DNA of 48,921 nucleotides from Streptomyces sp. man185 (GTDB lineage: Bacteria; Actinomycetota; Actinomycetes; Streptomycetales; Streptomycetaceae), in the NCBI GenBank assembly GCA_002551355.1, contig NTHE01000062.1:1-48921 (forward strand), given 5' to 3'. The position numbers were made by a program, and so were the translations under genes. Each line of letters begins with the position of its first letter. Position 1 is the first letter of the stretch. Positions 40,382-48,921 of the stretch are shown one piece after another. The notes below the pieces were generated by a model, which saw only the letters and a list, made by a program, of their open reading frames with translations, ran no database searches and had not been told where the DNA came from.

Positions 40382-42619
40382 TTGTCAAACCGGGAAAGCG
40401 ACGAATTGCGGGAAGAGCAGGAATTCATCGATCGGCTCCATGCCCGGGTCGACGCACTGCGCGGGGTGGCGGCCGATGGTGTCGAGCACGCGTTGACGCC
40501 GGTCGGGACGGGCCAGCAGGCGCGGCTGGAGCGCGACATCCTCGTCGCGGAGCGTTCGGGGCTGCTCGCCGCGCTCAACGCGGTGGACGGCTCACTGTGT
40601 TTCGGCCGCATCGACCGCTCCGACGGGCTCGCGCACCATATCGGCCGTATCGGGATCCGTGAGGACGACACCGACCACACGCCTGTTCTGATCGACTGGC
40701 GTGCGCCGGTTGCGCGTCCTTTCTATCTCGCCACCGGGCACATGCCGATGGGGCTGCGCCGGCGTCGCCACATCACCACCGAGGGCCGGACTGTCACCGA
40801 GCTCCATGACGAGATCCTCGATCTCGGCGACCGCGACCGCACCGGTTTCGAGGATCCGAACGGCGACGCCGTGCTGCTGGCGGCGCTCAATTCCGCGCGC
40901 ACCGGACGCATGGGCGACATCGTGCGGACCATCCAGGCCGAGCAGGACGGCATCATCCGGGCCCCGCACCGCGGCGTCCTCGTCGTCGAGGGAGGCCCCG
41001 GCACCGGCAAGACGGCCGTCGCGCTGCACCGGGCCGCGTTCCTGCTCTACGAGCACCGCGAGCTGCTGGCCAAGCGCGCCGTGCTCATCGTGGGGCCCAA
41101 TCCGGCGTTCCTGCGCTACATCGCGGAGGTGCTGCCCGCGCTCGGCGAGACCGGGGTGCTGCTCGCGACCCAGGCCGAGTTGTTCCCCGGTGTGCACGCC
41201 ACCGGCACGGACACCCCGCGCGCTGCCGCCGTCAAGGGCGGCGAGCTGATGGCCGAGGCCCTCGCCCTGGCCGTACGCGACCGGCAGCGGCTGCCGGAGC
41301 CCGGGGCGGCCGTGGTGATCCCGCACGAGGACGGCGGGGACCTGATCCTGGACTGGGAGATCGCCTACGAGGCCCGGCAGGCGGCCCGGGAGACGCGCCT
41401 GCCGCACAACCTCGCCCGCCCCCACTTCGTCTTCCGGGTCATCGACGCCCTCACCGCGCAGCTCGTCGAGCGGATCGGCGCGGACCCCTACGGCGGGCCC
41501 AACTTCCTCGGTCCCGACGACGTGGCCCAGCTCGGCCGGGACGTCGCGCTGAGCAAGGAGGTGCACGCGGCGGTGGACGAGCTGTGGCCGCCGCTGACCC
41601 CCGAGGGCTTCCTCGCCGGCTATCTGGCCGACCCGGTGTACGTACCGGACGAGGAGGCCGACGCGATCCGGCGCCCGCCCGTGGCCGGGGCGTGGACCCC
41701 CGCCGACGTACCGCTGCTGGACGAGGCGGCCGAGCTGCTCGGCGTCGACGACAGCGCGGAGAGGGCTGCCGCTGAGGCAGCCCGTCAGGAGCGGGTCGGC
41801 TATGCACAGGGCGTGCTGGAGCTGTCGCGCGGTTCGGAGAGCTACGAGTTCGAGGACGAGGAGTCCGAGGTGCTCGCCGCGCACGACATCATCGACGCCG
41901 AGCGGATGGCGGAGCGGCACGAGGAGGCGGACCACCGCACGGCCGCCGAGCGGGCCGCCGCCGACCGCACGTGGGCGTTCGGGCACATCATCGTCGACGA
42001 GGCGCAGGAGCTGTCGCCGATGGCGTGGCGGCTGCTGATGCGCAGGGCGCCGACCCGCTCGCTGACCCTGGTCGGCGACCCGGCCCAGACCTCCGAGGAG
42101 GCGGGCGTCGGGTCCTGGGAGAAGATCCTCTCCCCGTACGTGGGCGACCGTTTCGAGCACGTCACGCTGGAGGTCAACTACCGTACGCCCGCCGAGATCA
42201 TGGAGCTGGCCGCCGGGGTGCTGAGGGAGAAGGACCCCTCGTTCACCGCCCCCGTCTCGGTGCGGTCGACCGGCGAGAAGCCGTGGAAGCGGGACGCCGG
42301 GGAGGATCTGGCGGGGGCGGTGGCCGAGGCCGTCGTGGAGCTGACGCCCCGGGAGGGACGCCTTGCCGTGATCGCGCCGCGTGCGCTGCACGAGGAGATC
42401 GCAGCGCCACTGGACGGGGTCGCGGCGGGTGAGGCCCCCGACCTCACGCGGACGGTGGTGCTGCTGGATCCGCGTCAGGCCAAGGGGCTCGAGTTCGACC
42501 ATGTGCTGGTGGTGGAGCCCGCCCGGTTCGGGAGGAGCGATCTGTACGTGGCACTCACCCGGGCCACGCAGCGCCTGGGCATCGTCCATCGGGAGGAGTT
42601 GCCGACGGCGTTGCGCTGA
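40382..42619 (+). CDS. HelD-family RNA-polymerase-recycling ATPase (UvrD-like)
   Basis: The 745-residue product has an N-terminal coiled-coil arm (about 1-85: ESDELREEQEFIDRLHARVDALRG), LIDWRAPVARPFYLA, and a superfamily-1 helicase core with Walker A VEGGPGTGKTAVALHR at about 203-218. Walker B reads HIIVDEAQELSPMAWR, followed by TLVGDPAQTSEEAG, VNYRTPAEIMELA and a C-terminal YVALTRATQRLGIVH. These are the marks of HelD proteins, which remove or rescue stalled RNA polymerase; the HelR subgroup protects it from rifamycins. The N-terminus differs from HelR as I remember it, so I assign only HelD. The TTG at 40382 follows GGGGAG. An in-frame ATG lies at 40322. Confidence 0.88.
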   Translation: MSNRESDELREEQEFIDRLHARVDALRGVAADGVEHALTPVGTGQQARLERDILVAERSGLLAALNAVDGSLCFGRIDRSDGLAHHIGRIGIREDDTDHTPVLIDWRAPVARPFYLATGHMPMGLRRRRHITTEGRTVTELHDEILDLGDRDRTGFEDPNGDAVLLAALNSARTGRMGDIVRTIQAEQDGIIRAPHRGVLVVEGGPGTGKTAVALHRAAFLLYEHRELLAKRAVLIVGPNPAFLRYIAEVLPALGETGVLLATQAELFPGVHATGTDTPRAAAVKGGELMAEALALAVRDRQRLPEPGAAVVIPHEDGGDLILDWEIAYEARQAARETRLPHNLARPHFVFRVIDALTAQLVERIGADPYGGPNFLGPDDVAQLGRDVALSKEVHAAVDELWPPLTPEGFLAGYLADPVYVPDEEADAIRRPPVAGAWTPADVPLLDEAAELLGVDDSAERAAAEAARQERVGYAQGVLELSRGSESYEFEDEESEVLAAHDIIDAERMAERHEEADHRTAAERAAADRTWAFGHIIVDEAQELSPMAWRLLMRRAPTRSLTLVGDPAQTSEEAGVGSWEKILSPYVGDRFEHVTLEVNYRTPAEIMELAAGVLREKDPSFTAPVSVRSTGEKPWKRDAGEDLAGAVAEAVVELTPREGRLAVIAPRALHEEIAAPLDGVAAGEAPDLTRTVVLLDPRQAKGLEFDHVLVVEPARFGRSDLYVALTRATQRLGIVHREELPTALR

Positions 42620-42708
42620 GGGGTCCGGCGGCCCGCCTTCGTGGCGATCGGCCCGGGCGGGCCGGGGGATTGGCCGGAACACGGTTGCCGAACCCATAGG
42701 GTGACGCC

Positions 42709-43824
42709 ATGTCTTCGCCATTGAGTTCGACAAAGACCGCGGCTGCTCTCCGCACGTCGGCACGGGTCTCCGCAGAGGTGCTGCTGGTCCTCGTGGCGGC
42801 GGCGGTCGCGCTGTGGGTGCTGGGCCGGATGTGGTCGGTCGTATGGCCGCTGATAGTCGGCCTGTTCCTCACCACGCTGACCTGGCCGCTCGCCCGCTTC
42901 CTGCGCCGGCACGGGTGGTGGCCCGCGCTGGCCGCGTCGGTGGTGACCGTGTTCGCCCTGCTCGTGGGGGCGGGCATCGTGGCCCTGATCGCGGTGCCGG
43001 TCGCGGACCAGTCCGGTGAGCTGGCCGACCGGGTGGTCGCAGGCATCGACAAGCTGCGCGAGTGGGCGGCCGGTCCGCCGCTGAACATCGGCGACGACCA
43101 GATCACCGGAGCCCTCGACACCGCGACCTCCCGGCTCCAGGACAGTGTCGGCAGCGTGGTCACCACCGCCGTCACCGGGGTGAGCACGGTGGTCAACGGG
43201 GTGGTCACGGCGGTTCTGGCACTTTTCCTGATGTTCTTCTTCCTCAAGGACGGCCCGCGCTTCCTCCCGTGGCTCACCCGTCAGCTTCCCGGCCGGTTCG
43301 CCACCGACATCCCCGAGGTGGCCGCCCGCAGTTGGAACACCCTGGGCGCGTTCGTCCGGTCCCAGGCGTTCGTCGGTCTGCTGGACGCGGTCTTCATCGG
43401 CCTCGGCCTGTGGATCCTGGAAGTGCCGCTGGTGCTGCCGCTGGCGGTGCTGACCTTCGTCTGCGCGTTCGTGCCGATCGTGGGGGCGCTGTTCGCCGGA
43501 TTCGTGGCGGTGGTCATCGCCCTGGTCTCGAACGGGCCCATGGACGCCCTGCTCGTGCTGGGGATCATCGTCGTGGTGCAGCAGCTGGAGGGCAACGTGT
43601 TCCAGCCCATGATCCAGAGCCGGGGCCTCGGCCTGCACGCGGCGGTCGTGCTGCTCGCGGTGACGCTGGGCGGCAGCCTGGCGGGGGTGGTGGGGAGCCT
43701 GCTCGCCGTGCCGGTGGCGGCGGTGATCGCGGTGATCTGGAACTACCTCCGCGAGCAGCTCGTGGAGGAGCCGCGGGAGCCGGAGCCCGCGGAGCTGCCC
43801 GAGGGTTCGCCCGCCCCGTCGTAG
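42709..43824 (+). CDS. AI-2E-family (UPF0118/TqsA-like) membrane permease
   Basis: The 371-residue protein has eight likely helices: a pair near 25-60, one near 75-95, a coil-rich loop at about 100-150, then helices from 155 to 340. Conserved spots are LFLMFFFLKDGPRFLPWL, VFIGLGLWILEVPLVLPLAVLTFVCAFVPIVG and QQLEGNVFQPMIQSRGLGLH, all typical of the family. Members export autoinducers, or act as Na+/H+ antiporters; the substrate here is unknown. The C-terminus is an acidic Pro-rich tail. TAGGGT six bases before the ATG suggests a leaderless transcript. Confidence 0.92.
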   Translation: MSSPLSSTKTAAALRTSARVSAEVLLVLVAAAVALWVLGRMWSVVWPLIVGLFLTTLTWPLARFLRRHGWWPALAASVVTVFALLVGAGIVALIAVPVADQSGELADRVVAGIDKLREWAAGPPLNIGDDQITGALDTATSRLQDSVGSVVTTAVTGVSTVVNGVVTAVLALFLMFFFLKDGPRFLPWLTRQLPGRFATDIPEVAARSWNTLGAFVRSQAFVGLLDAVFIGLGLWILEVPLVLPLAVLTFVCAFVPIVGALFAGFVAVVIALVSNGPMDALLVLGIIVVVQQLEGNVFQPMIQSRGLGLHAAVVLLAVTLGGSLAGVVGSLLAVPVAAVIAVIWNYLREQLVEEPREPEPAELPEGSPAPS

Positions 43825-43843
43825 GGGCTCCTTCTCCGTCCCC

Positions 43844-44860
43844 TCACCGCCCGAGGCTGCGCAGCAGCGCCGGCAGCGCGCTGCGCAGCTCCCGCTCCCA
43901 GTACGGCGGTGAGTGGGTTCCCCCGTAGAAGTGCGTGGTGACCGGTACCCCGTGGGCCCGCAGCCGGGCGGCCATCGCCCGGTTCTCCGCCGCCATGATG
44001 GCCTCGGTCGGGGAGAGGACGTCCTTCGGGAAGGGATCGGCGGGGTCCTCCAGGCCCGGCACGTGCGGGTCCGGCTCCGTGCCCGGCGGATCCAGTACGC
44101 CCGCCCGGCCGTCGCCGCTGGACAGATGGACCTCGACGCCGCGCAGCCGCTCCGGACGGTAGAACGGGTCGTGGTCCCGCCAGATCCGCCGCTGGGCCAC
44201 CGGGTCGCCCCACAGCGCCAGCCGGTCGATGCCGAGGTAGTCCAGCCCCGCCTGAACCGCGCGGGGGTGCTGGAGCGGATGGACGTAGCCGCTGAAGCTC
44301 GCCGCCGCACGGAACAGGCCGGGGCGCCGGGCCGCGTACGCGAGCGCGCCGAAGCCGCCCTGGGACTCCCCCGCCGCGACCCGCCGGTCACCCGCGCCAT
44401 AGGAACGTTCCAGCAGCGGGCGCACCTCGTCGAGGTGGAAGCTCTCCACCCGCGGCGCGCCGCCTTCGCCGTGGTTCCACCAGTCGCTGTAGAAACCGAA
44501 CAGCGGCATCGACGGCATCACCACGAGTACGTCGCGCAGCTGCGGAAGCCGGTCCACCGCGTAGTCCTCCATCCATGCCTCGGGGTCGCCGTGGCCGCCG
44601 GCCAGCAGGTACAGCACCGGCCACCGCTCACCGCGCCCGCGCTCCTCCCAGCCGTCCGGCGTGAGCAGGCGGACCTTGGCGGGTCCGCCCAAAGCCGTCG
44701 AGCGCACGGTCAGTTCGAGGAGCCGGTCACCGATCCACCGCTCCCCCGTCACCCGGATCCCCGGGGGCCCGCCCCCGTGCGGGGCCGTTGCCGCCGCTGT
44801 ACCGGGGACAAGCAGCAGCAGGGCCACGGCCCAGGCGGCCGCCCTTAGCAGAGCTCTCAT
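43844..44860 (-). CDS. Secreted esterase-family (antigen-85-like) hydrolase
   Basis: The 338-residue product has a signal peptide (ALLRAAAWAVALLLLVPGTAAA) and an esterase-D/antigen-85-type hydrolase: RWPVLYLLAGGHGDPEAWM, nucleophile elbow AAGESQGGFGALAYAARRP, and late VTTHFYGGTHSPPYWERELR with the catalytic His. The family includes mycolyltransferases and carbohydrate esterases; no mycolate chemistry is expected in Streptomyces. The ATG at 44860 follows GGGAGG at eight bases; two GTG codons just upstream are less likely. It converges with the AI-2E gene (19-base gap). Confidence 0.92.
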   Translation of the reverse strand: MRALLRAAAWAVALLLLVPGTAAATAPHGGGPPGIRVTGERWIGDRLLELTVRSTALGGPAKVRLLTPDGWEERGRGERWPVLYLLAGGHGDPEAWMEDYAVDRLPQLRDVLVVMPSMPLFGFYSDWWNHGEGGAPRVESFHLDEVRPLLERSYGAGDRRVAAGESQGGFGALAYAARRPGLFRAAASFSGYVHPLQHPRAVQAGLDYLGIDRLALWGDPVAQRRIWRDHDPFYRPERLRGVEVHLSSGDGRAGVLDPPGTEPDPHVPGLEDPADPFPKDVLSPTEAIMAAENRAMAARLRAHGVPVTTHFYGGTHSPPYWERELRSALPALLRSLGR

Positions 44861-44987
44861 CACCACAACCTCCCGACATCCGCGGGCGGACTTCGCCCGG
44901 GGCTTCGGACGGTACGGAGCGGGGCGGGGCGCGGCATCCTCCGCCGGGAGTCGGCCCGTACGCCGGCGGGAGGCAGGCGGGGCCGGT

Positions 44988-45662
44988 TCAGTGCGGGGCG
45001 CGGATCGCGGTCAGGAGCCGGGCGCAGCGTGCGGCCATCTCCGTCGCGGACTGCTCCGGGTGGGAGATCCACCAGCCGACGAGCGCGCCGACGGTGCCGG
45101 TCCACACGTGCTTCAGCGCGTCGGCGTCCCCAGGGTCCTCGTTGCCCTGTGCTCGCAGGACGTCCGCCGTGCCGGACGCGGCGAGGCGGTCGATGGCCGC
45201 GCGGTGGGCGTGTGCGGCGGCGTGCAGGTCGGAGCCGGGCCTCAGGGTCCGGTCGTACAGGACGAACCAGGCTTCCCGCTGCTCCTCCAGTACGCCGAAG
45301 ACGGCTGCCAGGACGCGCGGGGGAACGCTCGATGAGTCGATGACGCCGGGCGGATCCGGCGTCATCGCCTCCTCGATCGCGGAGACGAGCCGGGGGGCGA
45401 TGTGCTCCAGGCAGGCGAGGTAGAGCCCGTCCTTGGAGCCGAAGTAGGTGTACAGCATCGGCTTGGTCACCCCCACGCGCCGGGCGATCGAGGCCATCGA
45501 CGCCGAGGCGTGTCCGTGCCGGCCGAACTCCTCCACGGCGGCGGCGAGGATCTGTGCCTCGCGCCGCGCGCGGGGGACCCCCTTCGTCCCGGCGCCGGGG
45601 GCGGACGGGGCGGCGGGTGGCGGGGGCGGAGTGGCGGGTGACGAGCCTCTTGCCGTGGTCAT
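44988..45662 (-). CDS. TetR-family regulator
   Basis: The 224-residue protein has a disordered Pro/Ala-rich start, a TetR HTH (RREAQILAAAVEEFGRHGHASASMASIARRVGVTKPMLYTYFGSKDGLYLACL) and a helical ligand domain with a conserved WTGTVGALVGWWISHPEQS. TATAGT six bases before the ATG on the minus strand indicates a leaderless transcript. It diverges from the FAD-linked oxidase gene over a 60-base spacer filled by a long dyad, so it almost certainly represses both. Confidence 0.93.
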   Translation of the reverse strand: MTTARGSSPATPPPPPAAPSAPGAGTKGVPRARREAQILAAAVEEFGRHGHASASMASIARRVGVTKPMLYTYFGSKDGLYLACLEHIAPRLVSAIEEAMTPDPPGVIDSSSVPPRVLAAVFGVLEEQREAWFVLYDRTLRPGSDLHAAAHAHRAAIDRLAASGTADVLRAQGNEDPGDADALKHVWTGTVGALVGWWISHPEQSATEMAARCARLLTAIRAPH

Positions 45663-45679
45663 GCCTGGACTATACCGTG

Positions 45680-45707
45680 CAGTAAATTACCCCGAGGTAA
45701 ATTACTG
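45680..45707. promoter_or_regulatory. 28-bp TetR operator
   Basis: CAGTAAATTACC (45680-45691) and GGTAAATTACTG (45696-45707) are 12-base arms complementary at 11 of 12 positions, around a four-base centre. They occupy nearly the whole spacer between the TetR gene and the flavoprotein gene and are strikingly AT-rich for this DNA. Confidence 0.85.
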
Positions 45708-45722
45708 GAAGGCCATACGCTC

Positions 45723-47342
45723 ATGGCGGACCGCACCTCCCCCTCGCCCAGGGCCGACGACGCCGCCCCCACCCGGTCCTGGTGGGGCTGGGGCGACCCC
45801 GCCCAGGCGCTGCCGGACGCCGAGTGCGCCGCGCTCGCGACGCTGGTTCCCGGGGCCGCCGAAACCGCACTGCCCGTCCCTTCCATCGCCTCGCTGGAGC
45901 TGCCGCCCGTCCGCGTGAGCGCGCCGCGCACGCTCGCGCACCTCGTCTCCGGCGACCCGGCCGACCGCGCGGGCCACACCTACGGCAAGGCCTTCCGCGA
46001 CGTCGTCCGCGCGCTGAACGGCGACCTGGCGGCAGCTCCGGATCTCGTCGCCTTCCCCCGGAAGGAGCGGGACGTGGTGGACCTCCTCGACTGGGCGGCC
46101 GGGGCGGGCGTCGCCGTGATCCCTTACGGGGCGGGCAGTTCGGTCGTCGGCGGGGTCGAGTACCGCGCCGGGGCCCATGCTGGCGTTGTCTCGATGGACC
46201 TCTCGGGGATGGACCGGGTACTGGAGACCGACCGGGTCAGCCGGGCCGCCCGGATCCAGGCGGGGGCCCTCGGGCCCATCCTGGAGGCGCAGTTGAGGCC
46301 GCACGGGCTGACATTGCGCCACTTTCCGCAGAGCTTCGAGTTCTCGACCCTCGGCGGGTGGCTCGCCACCCGGGCGGGCGGGCACTACGCCACCCTCCAC
46401 ACGCACATCGACGACCTGACCGCCTCCCTGCGCGTGGTGACGCCCGCAGGGGTGAGCGAGTCGCTGCGCCTGCCGGGATCGGGGGCCGGGCCGTCCCCGG
46501 ACCGGCTCTTCCTCGGTTCGGAGGGCACCCTCGGGATCATCACGGAGGCGTGGATGCGGCTCCAGGACCGCCCCGTCCACAAGGCGTCGGCCTCGGTGCT
46601 GTTCGACCGCTTCCCCGCCGCGGTGGACGCCGTCCGGGCCATCGCACAGTCGGGCCTCCACCCGGCCAACTGCCGTCTGCTCGATCCGGGCGAGGCGGCG
46701 CTGGCGGGGGTGGCGAGCGAGGGCAGGAGCATCCTGGTGCTGGGGGTGGAGTCGGCGCACCACCCGGTGGGGGGCCGGCTCGCCGAACTCGTCGCCCTGG
46801 CCCGCGACCACGGGGGCTCCTCCCCCGCCGGCGGATCCCCCGCTTCGGGCGGCTCGGCCGTCGGCGCCTGGCGTTCGGCGTTCCTGCGGATGCCGTACGT
46901 CCGGGACGGGCTGGCCAGGATGAGCGTGATCAGCGAGACGTTCGAGACGGCCTGCACCTGGGACCGGTTCCCGGAGCTGTACGAGGCGGTGCGGCGGGAC
47001 CTGGGGGCCGCCGTCCGCGCCGCGACCGGTGCGGAGGGTCTGATCAACTGCCGTTTCACGCACGTCTATCCGGACGGTCCCGCGCCCTACTTCACGGTGA
47101 TCGCCCCGGGCCGGCGCGGGTCGGAGGTCGCGATGTGGGACGAGATCAAGGCGGCGGCGATGCGGACGCTGGGCGAGCACCGGGCGACCGTCACCCATCA
47201 CCACGCGGTGGGGCGCGATCACCGGCCCGGGTACGACCGGCAGCGCCCGGAGCCGTTCGCGGAGGTGCTGCGCGCCGCCAAGCGGACCCTCGACCCGGCC
47301 GGGATCCTCAACCCCGGGGTGCTCTTCGACCCGGCGGGATGA
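45723..47342 (+). CDS. FAD-linked oxidase, alkyl-DHAP-synthase-like
   Basis: The 539-residue protein opens with a Trp-rich WWGWGDP, then a PCMH FAD-binding domain at about 105-290 (PDLVAFPRKERDVVDLLDWAAGAGVAVIPYGAGSSVVGG, GALGPILEAQLRPHGLTLRHFPQSFEFSTLGGWLATRAGGHYAT, LFLGSEGTLGIITEAW). The C-terminal substrate domain ends with THHHAVGRDHRPGYDRQ (His triplet starting at residue 492) and LDPAGILNPGVLF. The WWGWG start and HHH motif match alkyldihydroxyacetonephosphate synthase, the ether-lipid enzyme, rather than plain D-lactate dehydrogenase. Actinobacterial homologues have uncertain substrates. A divergent TetR controls it. Confidence 0.9.
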   Translation: MADRTSPSPRADDAAPTRSWWGWGDPAQALPDAECAALATLVPGAAETALPVPSIASLELPPVRVSAPRTLAHLVSGDPADRAGHTYGKAFRDVVRALNGDLAAAPDLVAFPRKERDVVDLLDWAAGAGVAVIPYGAGSSVVGGVEYRAGAHAGVVSMDLSGMDRVLETDRVSRAARIQAGALGPILEAQLRPHGLTLRHFPQSFEFSTLGGWLATRAGGHYATLHTHIDDLTASLRVVTPAGVSESLRLPGSGAGPSPDRLFLGSEGTLGIITEAWMRLQDRPVHKASASVLFDRFPAAVDAVRAIAQSGLHPANCRLLDPGEAALAGVASEGRSILVLGVESAHHPVGGRLAELVALARDHGGSSPAGGSPASGGSAVGAWRSAFLRMPYVRDGLARMSVISETFETACTWDRFPELYEAVRRDLGAAVRAATGAEGLINCRFTHVYPDGPAPYFTVIAPGRRGSEVAMWDEIKAAAMRTLGEHRATVTHHHAVGRDHRPGYDRQRPEPFAEVLRAAKRTLDPAGILNPGVLFDPAG

Positions 47343-47363
47343 GGGCCGGCGGCCTCGGCTCCC

Positions 47364-48902
47364 TCAACCCGGACGGGCGTCCCGCGGGCCTGTGCCGGAC
47401 GTCGGCGTCAGCGAGGACTCGATGCGGGCGAGCTGATGGGCGAGGCTCGTCATCCACACCTCCAGGTCCACGGACAGGGGCGTCGGCGGATCGCGGTCCG
47501 GGCCGCTCCCGGGTGCCGGCCGGGGCCGCTGGGAGGTCAGCAGGGAGGCGATTCGGTCGGTCTCCGCCACCAGGCCCGCCGCGGTGGCGGAGGCCCAGGC
47601 CGCGGAAGCGTCCGTCGCACCGGACGCCGGGCGCAGACCGAAGCGCGGCAGCCAGTGCGCCCCCAGGAGGATGTGGTTGGCCGCGATGAGCACGGCGTGC
47701 CAGTCGGCGCGGTCCGCTTCCCCGGTGGCCGGGGGCTCGGCGCGGAACTGGGCGTACGCCGCCTCGGCGAGGCGCAGCCGGTGGACGCCCGGCAGCGTCC
47801 GCAGCTCGGCCCGCGAGCCGCCGGACGGCGCGAGCAGCGCCTGTGCCGTCTCCGGCACCAGGGGTGCACACGATCTCAGCAGCCCGGCCATGGCCCGGTG
47901 GACCTCCCGCCGCGCCCCGGCCGGCCAGGCCAGGAGCCCGCACAGCAGACCGATCGTGCTGCCGGTGACGACGTCGATCATCCGCGCTTCCGACAGCCGC
48001 CAGGTGACCGGCTCGATCTGGGCGAACGCGGTGGCGACGACGAGCGTGAACAGCGCCTGCGCGTACGCGATGCCCAGCAGCGGTCCCAGGGCGAAGGCCG
48101 CCAGCATGACAGGGGCGAGCAGCGCTGCGTACACGTCGGTGTGCCGGCCGAGCCCGATCACGAGCGCCCCGGCCACCAGCGCGCCCGCCACGTTGCCCGC
48201 CACCGCTCGGCGGACCGCCTGCCAGGTCGCCCCGGTGGTCGTCCGCCCGAGGGTCAGAACGGCCAGCAGCACCCAGAACCCGTGGGCCAGGTCGAGGGAA
48301 CCGGCCACCGCGCGGGCCGCGGCGAGTCCGAGCGCCGTCCGTACGGCGTTCTGGAACAGCACCGACCGGAACGTCACGTTGCCGAGGACGCGCCGGGCCC
48401 ACAGCCTCGGCGTGGACAGCTCGGCGTACCAGAACTGTTCGCGCGGGGCGGCCGGCTCGGTGGGCCGGCCGTGCATGGCGATGTCGACGGTGATCTCCGC
48501 CGTCCGTGCCGATGCGGCGAGCGCCAGCACCCGCGACTGATGGCGCAGCACGTCGACGGGGGGCCGCTCGCCGGGTGGCCCGGAGGCCAGCCGCACCCGG
48601 TCGGCCTGGAAGCCCCGCATCGCTTCCTCCAACGCGCCGGCGCGCGGGGGACGGCTGCCGGTGCGCAGGACCCGGGCGCATCCGGTGCACAGCTCCGCGA
48701 CCCGGCCCAGGAGCGCGGCGGACTCGGGATCGGGGAACGAGGGCGGGGCTTCGGCGAGGGTGGCCAGCTGGTCGAGGAGTCGGCGCACCGACCGGCCGGC
48801 CTGCTCCAGCGCGCGGTCCACCCGGCCGGCGCCGGCGGGGCGTTCCGCCGGGGGTACGTCCGCCAGGCGCAGCGCCGATCCGGCGGCGCGCAGCCGCTGG
48901 GG
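47364..48902 (-). CDS. FUSC-family membrane protein, 5' end missing
   Basis: About 513 residues of the protein are present. The middle has clustered hydrophobic helices (VRTALGLAAARAVAGSLDLAHGFWVLLAVLTLGRTTTGATWQAVRRAVAGNVAGALVAGALVIGLG) with the FUSC signature WVLLAVLTLGRT, followed by further helices and a long cytoplasmic helical C-terminal domain. FUSC proteins are related to fusaric-acid and aromatic-acid exporters. The start codon is lost: the sequence changes at 48903 to adapter, and the first residues of any longer frame (MYKRQ or MCIRDS) are translated adapter. It converges with the flavoprotein gene, leaving 21 bases. Confidence 0.9.
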   Translation of the reverse strand, partial: PQRLRAAGSALRLADVPPAERPAGAGRVDRALEQAGRSVRRLLDQLATLAEAPPSFPDPESAALLGRVAELCTGCARVLRTGSRPPRAGALEEAMRGFQADRVRLASGPPGERPPVDVLRHQSRVLALAASARTAEITVDIAMHGRPTEPAAPREQFWYAELSTPRLWARRVLGNVTFRSVLFQNAVRTALGLAAARAVAGSLDLAHGFWVLLAVLTLGRTTTGATWQAVRRAVAGNVAGALVAGALVIGLGRHTDVYAALLAPVMLAAFALGPLLGIAYAQALFTLVVATAFAQIEPVTWRLSEARMIDVVTGSTIGLLCGLLAWPAGARREVHRAMAGLLRSCAPLVPETAQALLAPSGGSRAELRTLPGVHRLRLAEAAYAQFRAEPPATGEADRADWHAVLIAANHILLGAHWLPRFGLRPASGATDASAAWASATAAGLVAETDRIASLLTSQRPRPAPGSGPDRDPPTPLSVDLEVWMTSLAHQLARIESSLTPTSGTGPRDARPG

Positions 48903-48921
48903 CTGTCTCTTATACACATCT
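48903..48921. other. Residual Tn5/Nextera mosaic-end adapter
   Basis: CTGTCTCTTATACACATCT is the exact 19-bp transposase mosaic end used in tagmentation libraries. It is the last 19 bases of the window, so this is an untrimmed contig end rather than genomic sequence. Confidence 0.98.

Noticed and set aside
40382..42619. Annotation as HelR (rifamycin-protecting)
   Set aside because: No RAE upstream, and the N-terminal sequence differs from HelR as I recall it. HelD family is as far as the sequence supports.
40592..42763. Minus-strand open frame of 723 residues opposite the HelD-family gene
   Set aside because: Antisense shadow without any domain.

Overview
The window is GC-rich actinobacterial DNA, almost certainly Streptomyces. 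The evidence is frequent GTG/TTG starts, secreted multidomain chitinases behind DasR-type (dre) boxes, a rifamycin-associated element (RAE), an ECF42/DGPF gene pair, and dense accessory regulators. It looks like a non-core chromosomal region and carries no RNA genes, CRISPR arrays or biosynthetic assembly lines. The left edge cuts an insertion-sequence transposase. The right edge ends in the 19-bp Tn5/Nextera mosaic end, so the last bases are adapter rather than genome.

Layout. 1-5.5 kb: IS tail, DinB-like protein, dre-controlled GH19 chitinase, small single-domain proteins (SRPBCC, PPOX, VOC), a GNAT relic, and a STAS plus anti-sigma-kinase-like pair. 6-9 kb: GH18 chitinase (CBM2-FnIII-GH18) behind two dre boxes, then an SDR. 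9.4-13 kb: rifampin phosphotransferase (rph) and a DUF5701 gene diverging from one RAE. 13.4-16.4 kb: a 1000-residue secreted PA14/beta-propeller/CBM/3-keto-disaccharide-hydrolase-type protein. 16.5-23.7 kb: HAD-like protein, DUF998 membrane protein, winged-helix (AlkZ-like) protein, alpha/beta hydrolase, TetR with divergent saccharopine-dehydrogenase-like protein, then YciI and an ECF42 sigma factor. 24-29 kb: iron-box-controlled HtaA-domain protein, secreted sugar dehydrogenase with a dre-like box, XRE-cupin regulator, and collapsed MFS and AraC/GlxA genes. 29-33.6 kb: ThpR, an unknown protein divergent from an MFS-TetR operon across an operator-dense spacer, and the ohrR/ohr pair. 33.7-39.6 kb: tandem alpha/beta-hydrolase fusion divergent from a MerR regulator, TetR divergent from a GH30-CBM13 glycosidase, and a small Cys-rich protein. 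39.6-48.9 kb: SRPBCC, a HelD-family RNA-polymerase ATPase with a structured leader, AI-2E-family permease, secreted esterase, TetR divergent from an alkyl-DHAP-synthase-like flavoprotein, and a truncated FUSC protein.

Themes. (1) Secreted polysaccharide attack: two chitinases, GH30, a sugar dehydrogenase and the PA14-propeller-DUF1080 protein; three of these have dre-type sites. (2) Rifamycin defence: rph with a textbook RAE, whose other face appears to drive DUF5701, plus a HelD-family ATPase. (3) Many divergent regulator/target pairs, each with a readable operator: OhrR, MerR with a 19-bp spacer promoter, several TetRs and XRE-cupin. The strongest candidates for something undescribed are the RAE-centred divergent promoter that brings DUF5701 into the rifamycin response, the operator array between the unknown HTH-like protein and the MFS-TetR operon, and the structured leader of the HelD-family gene.
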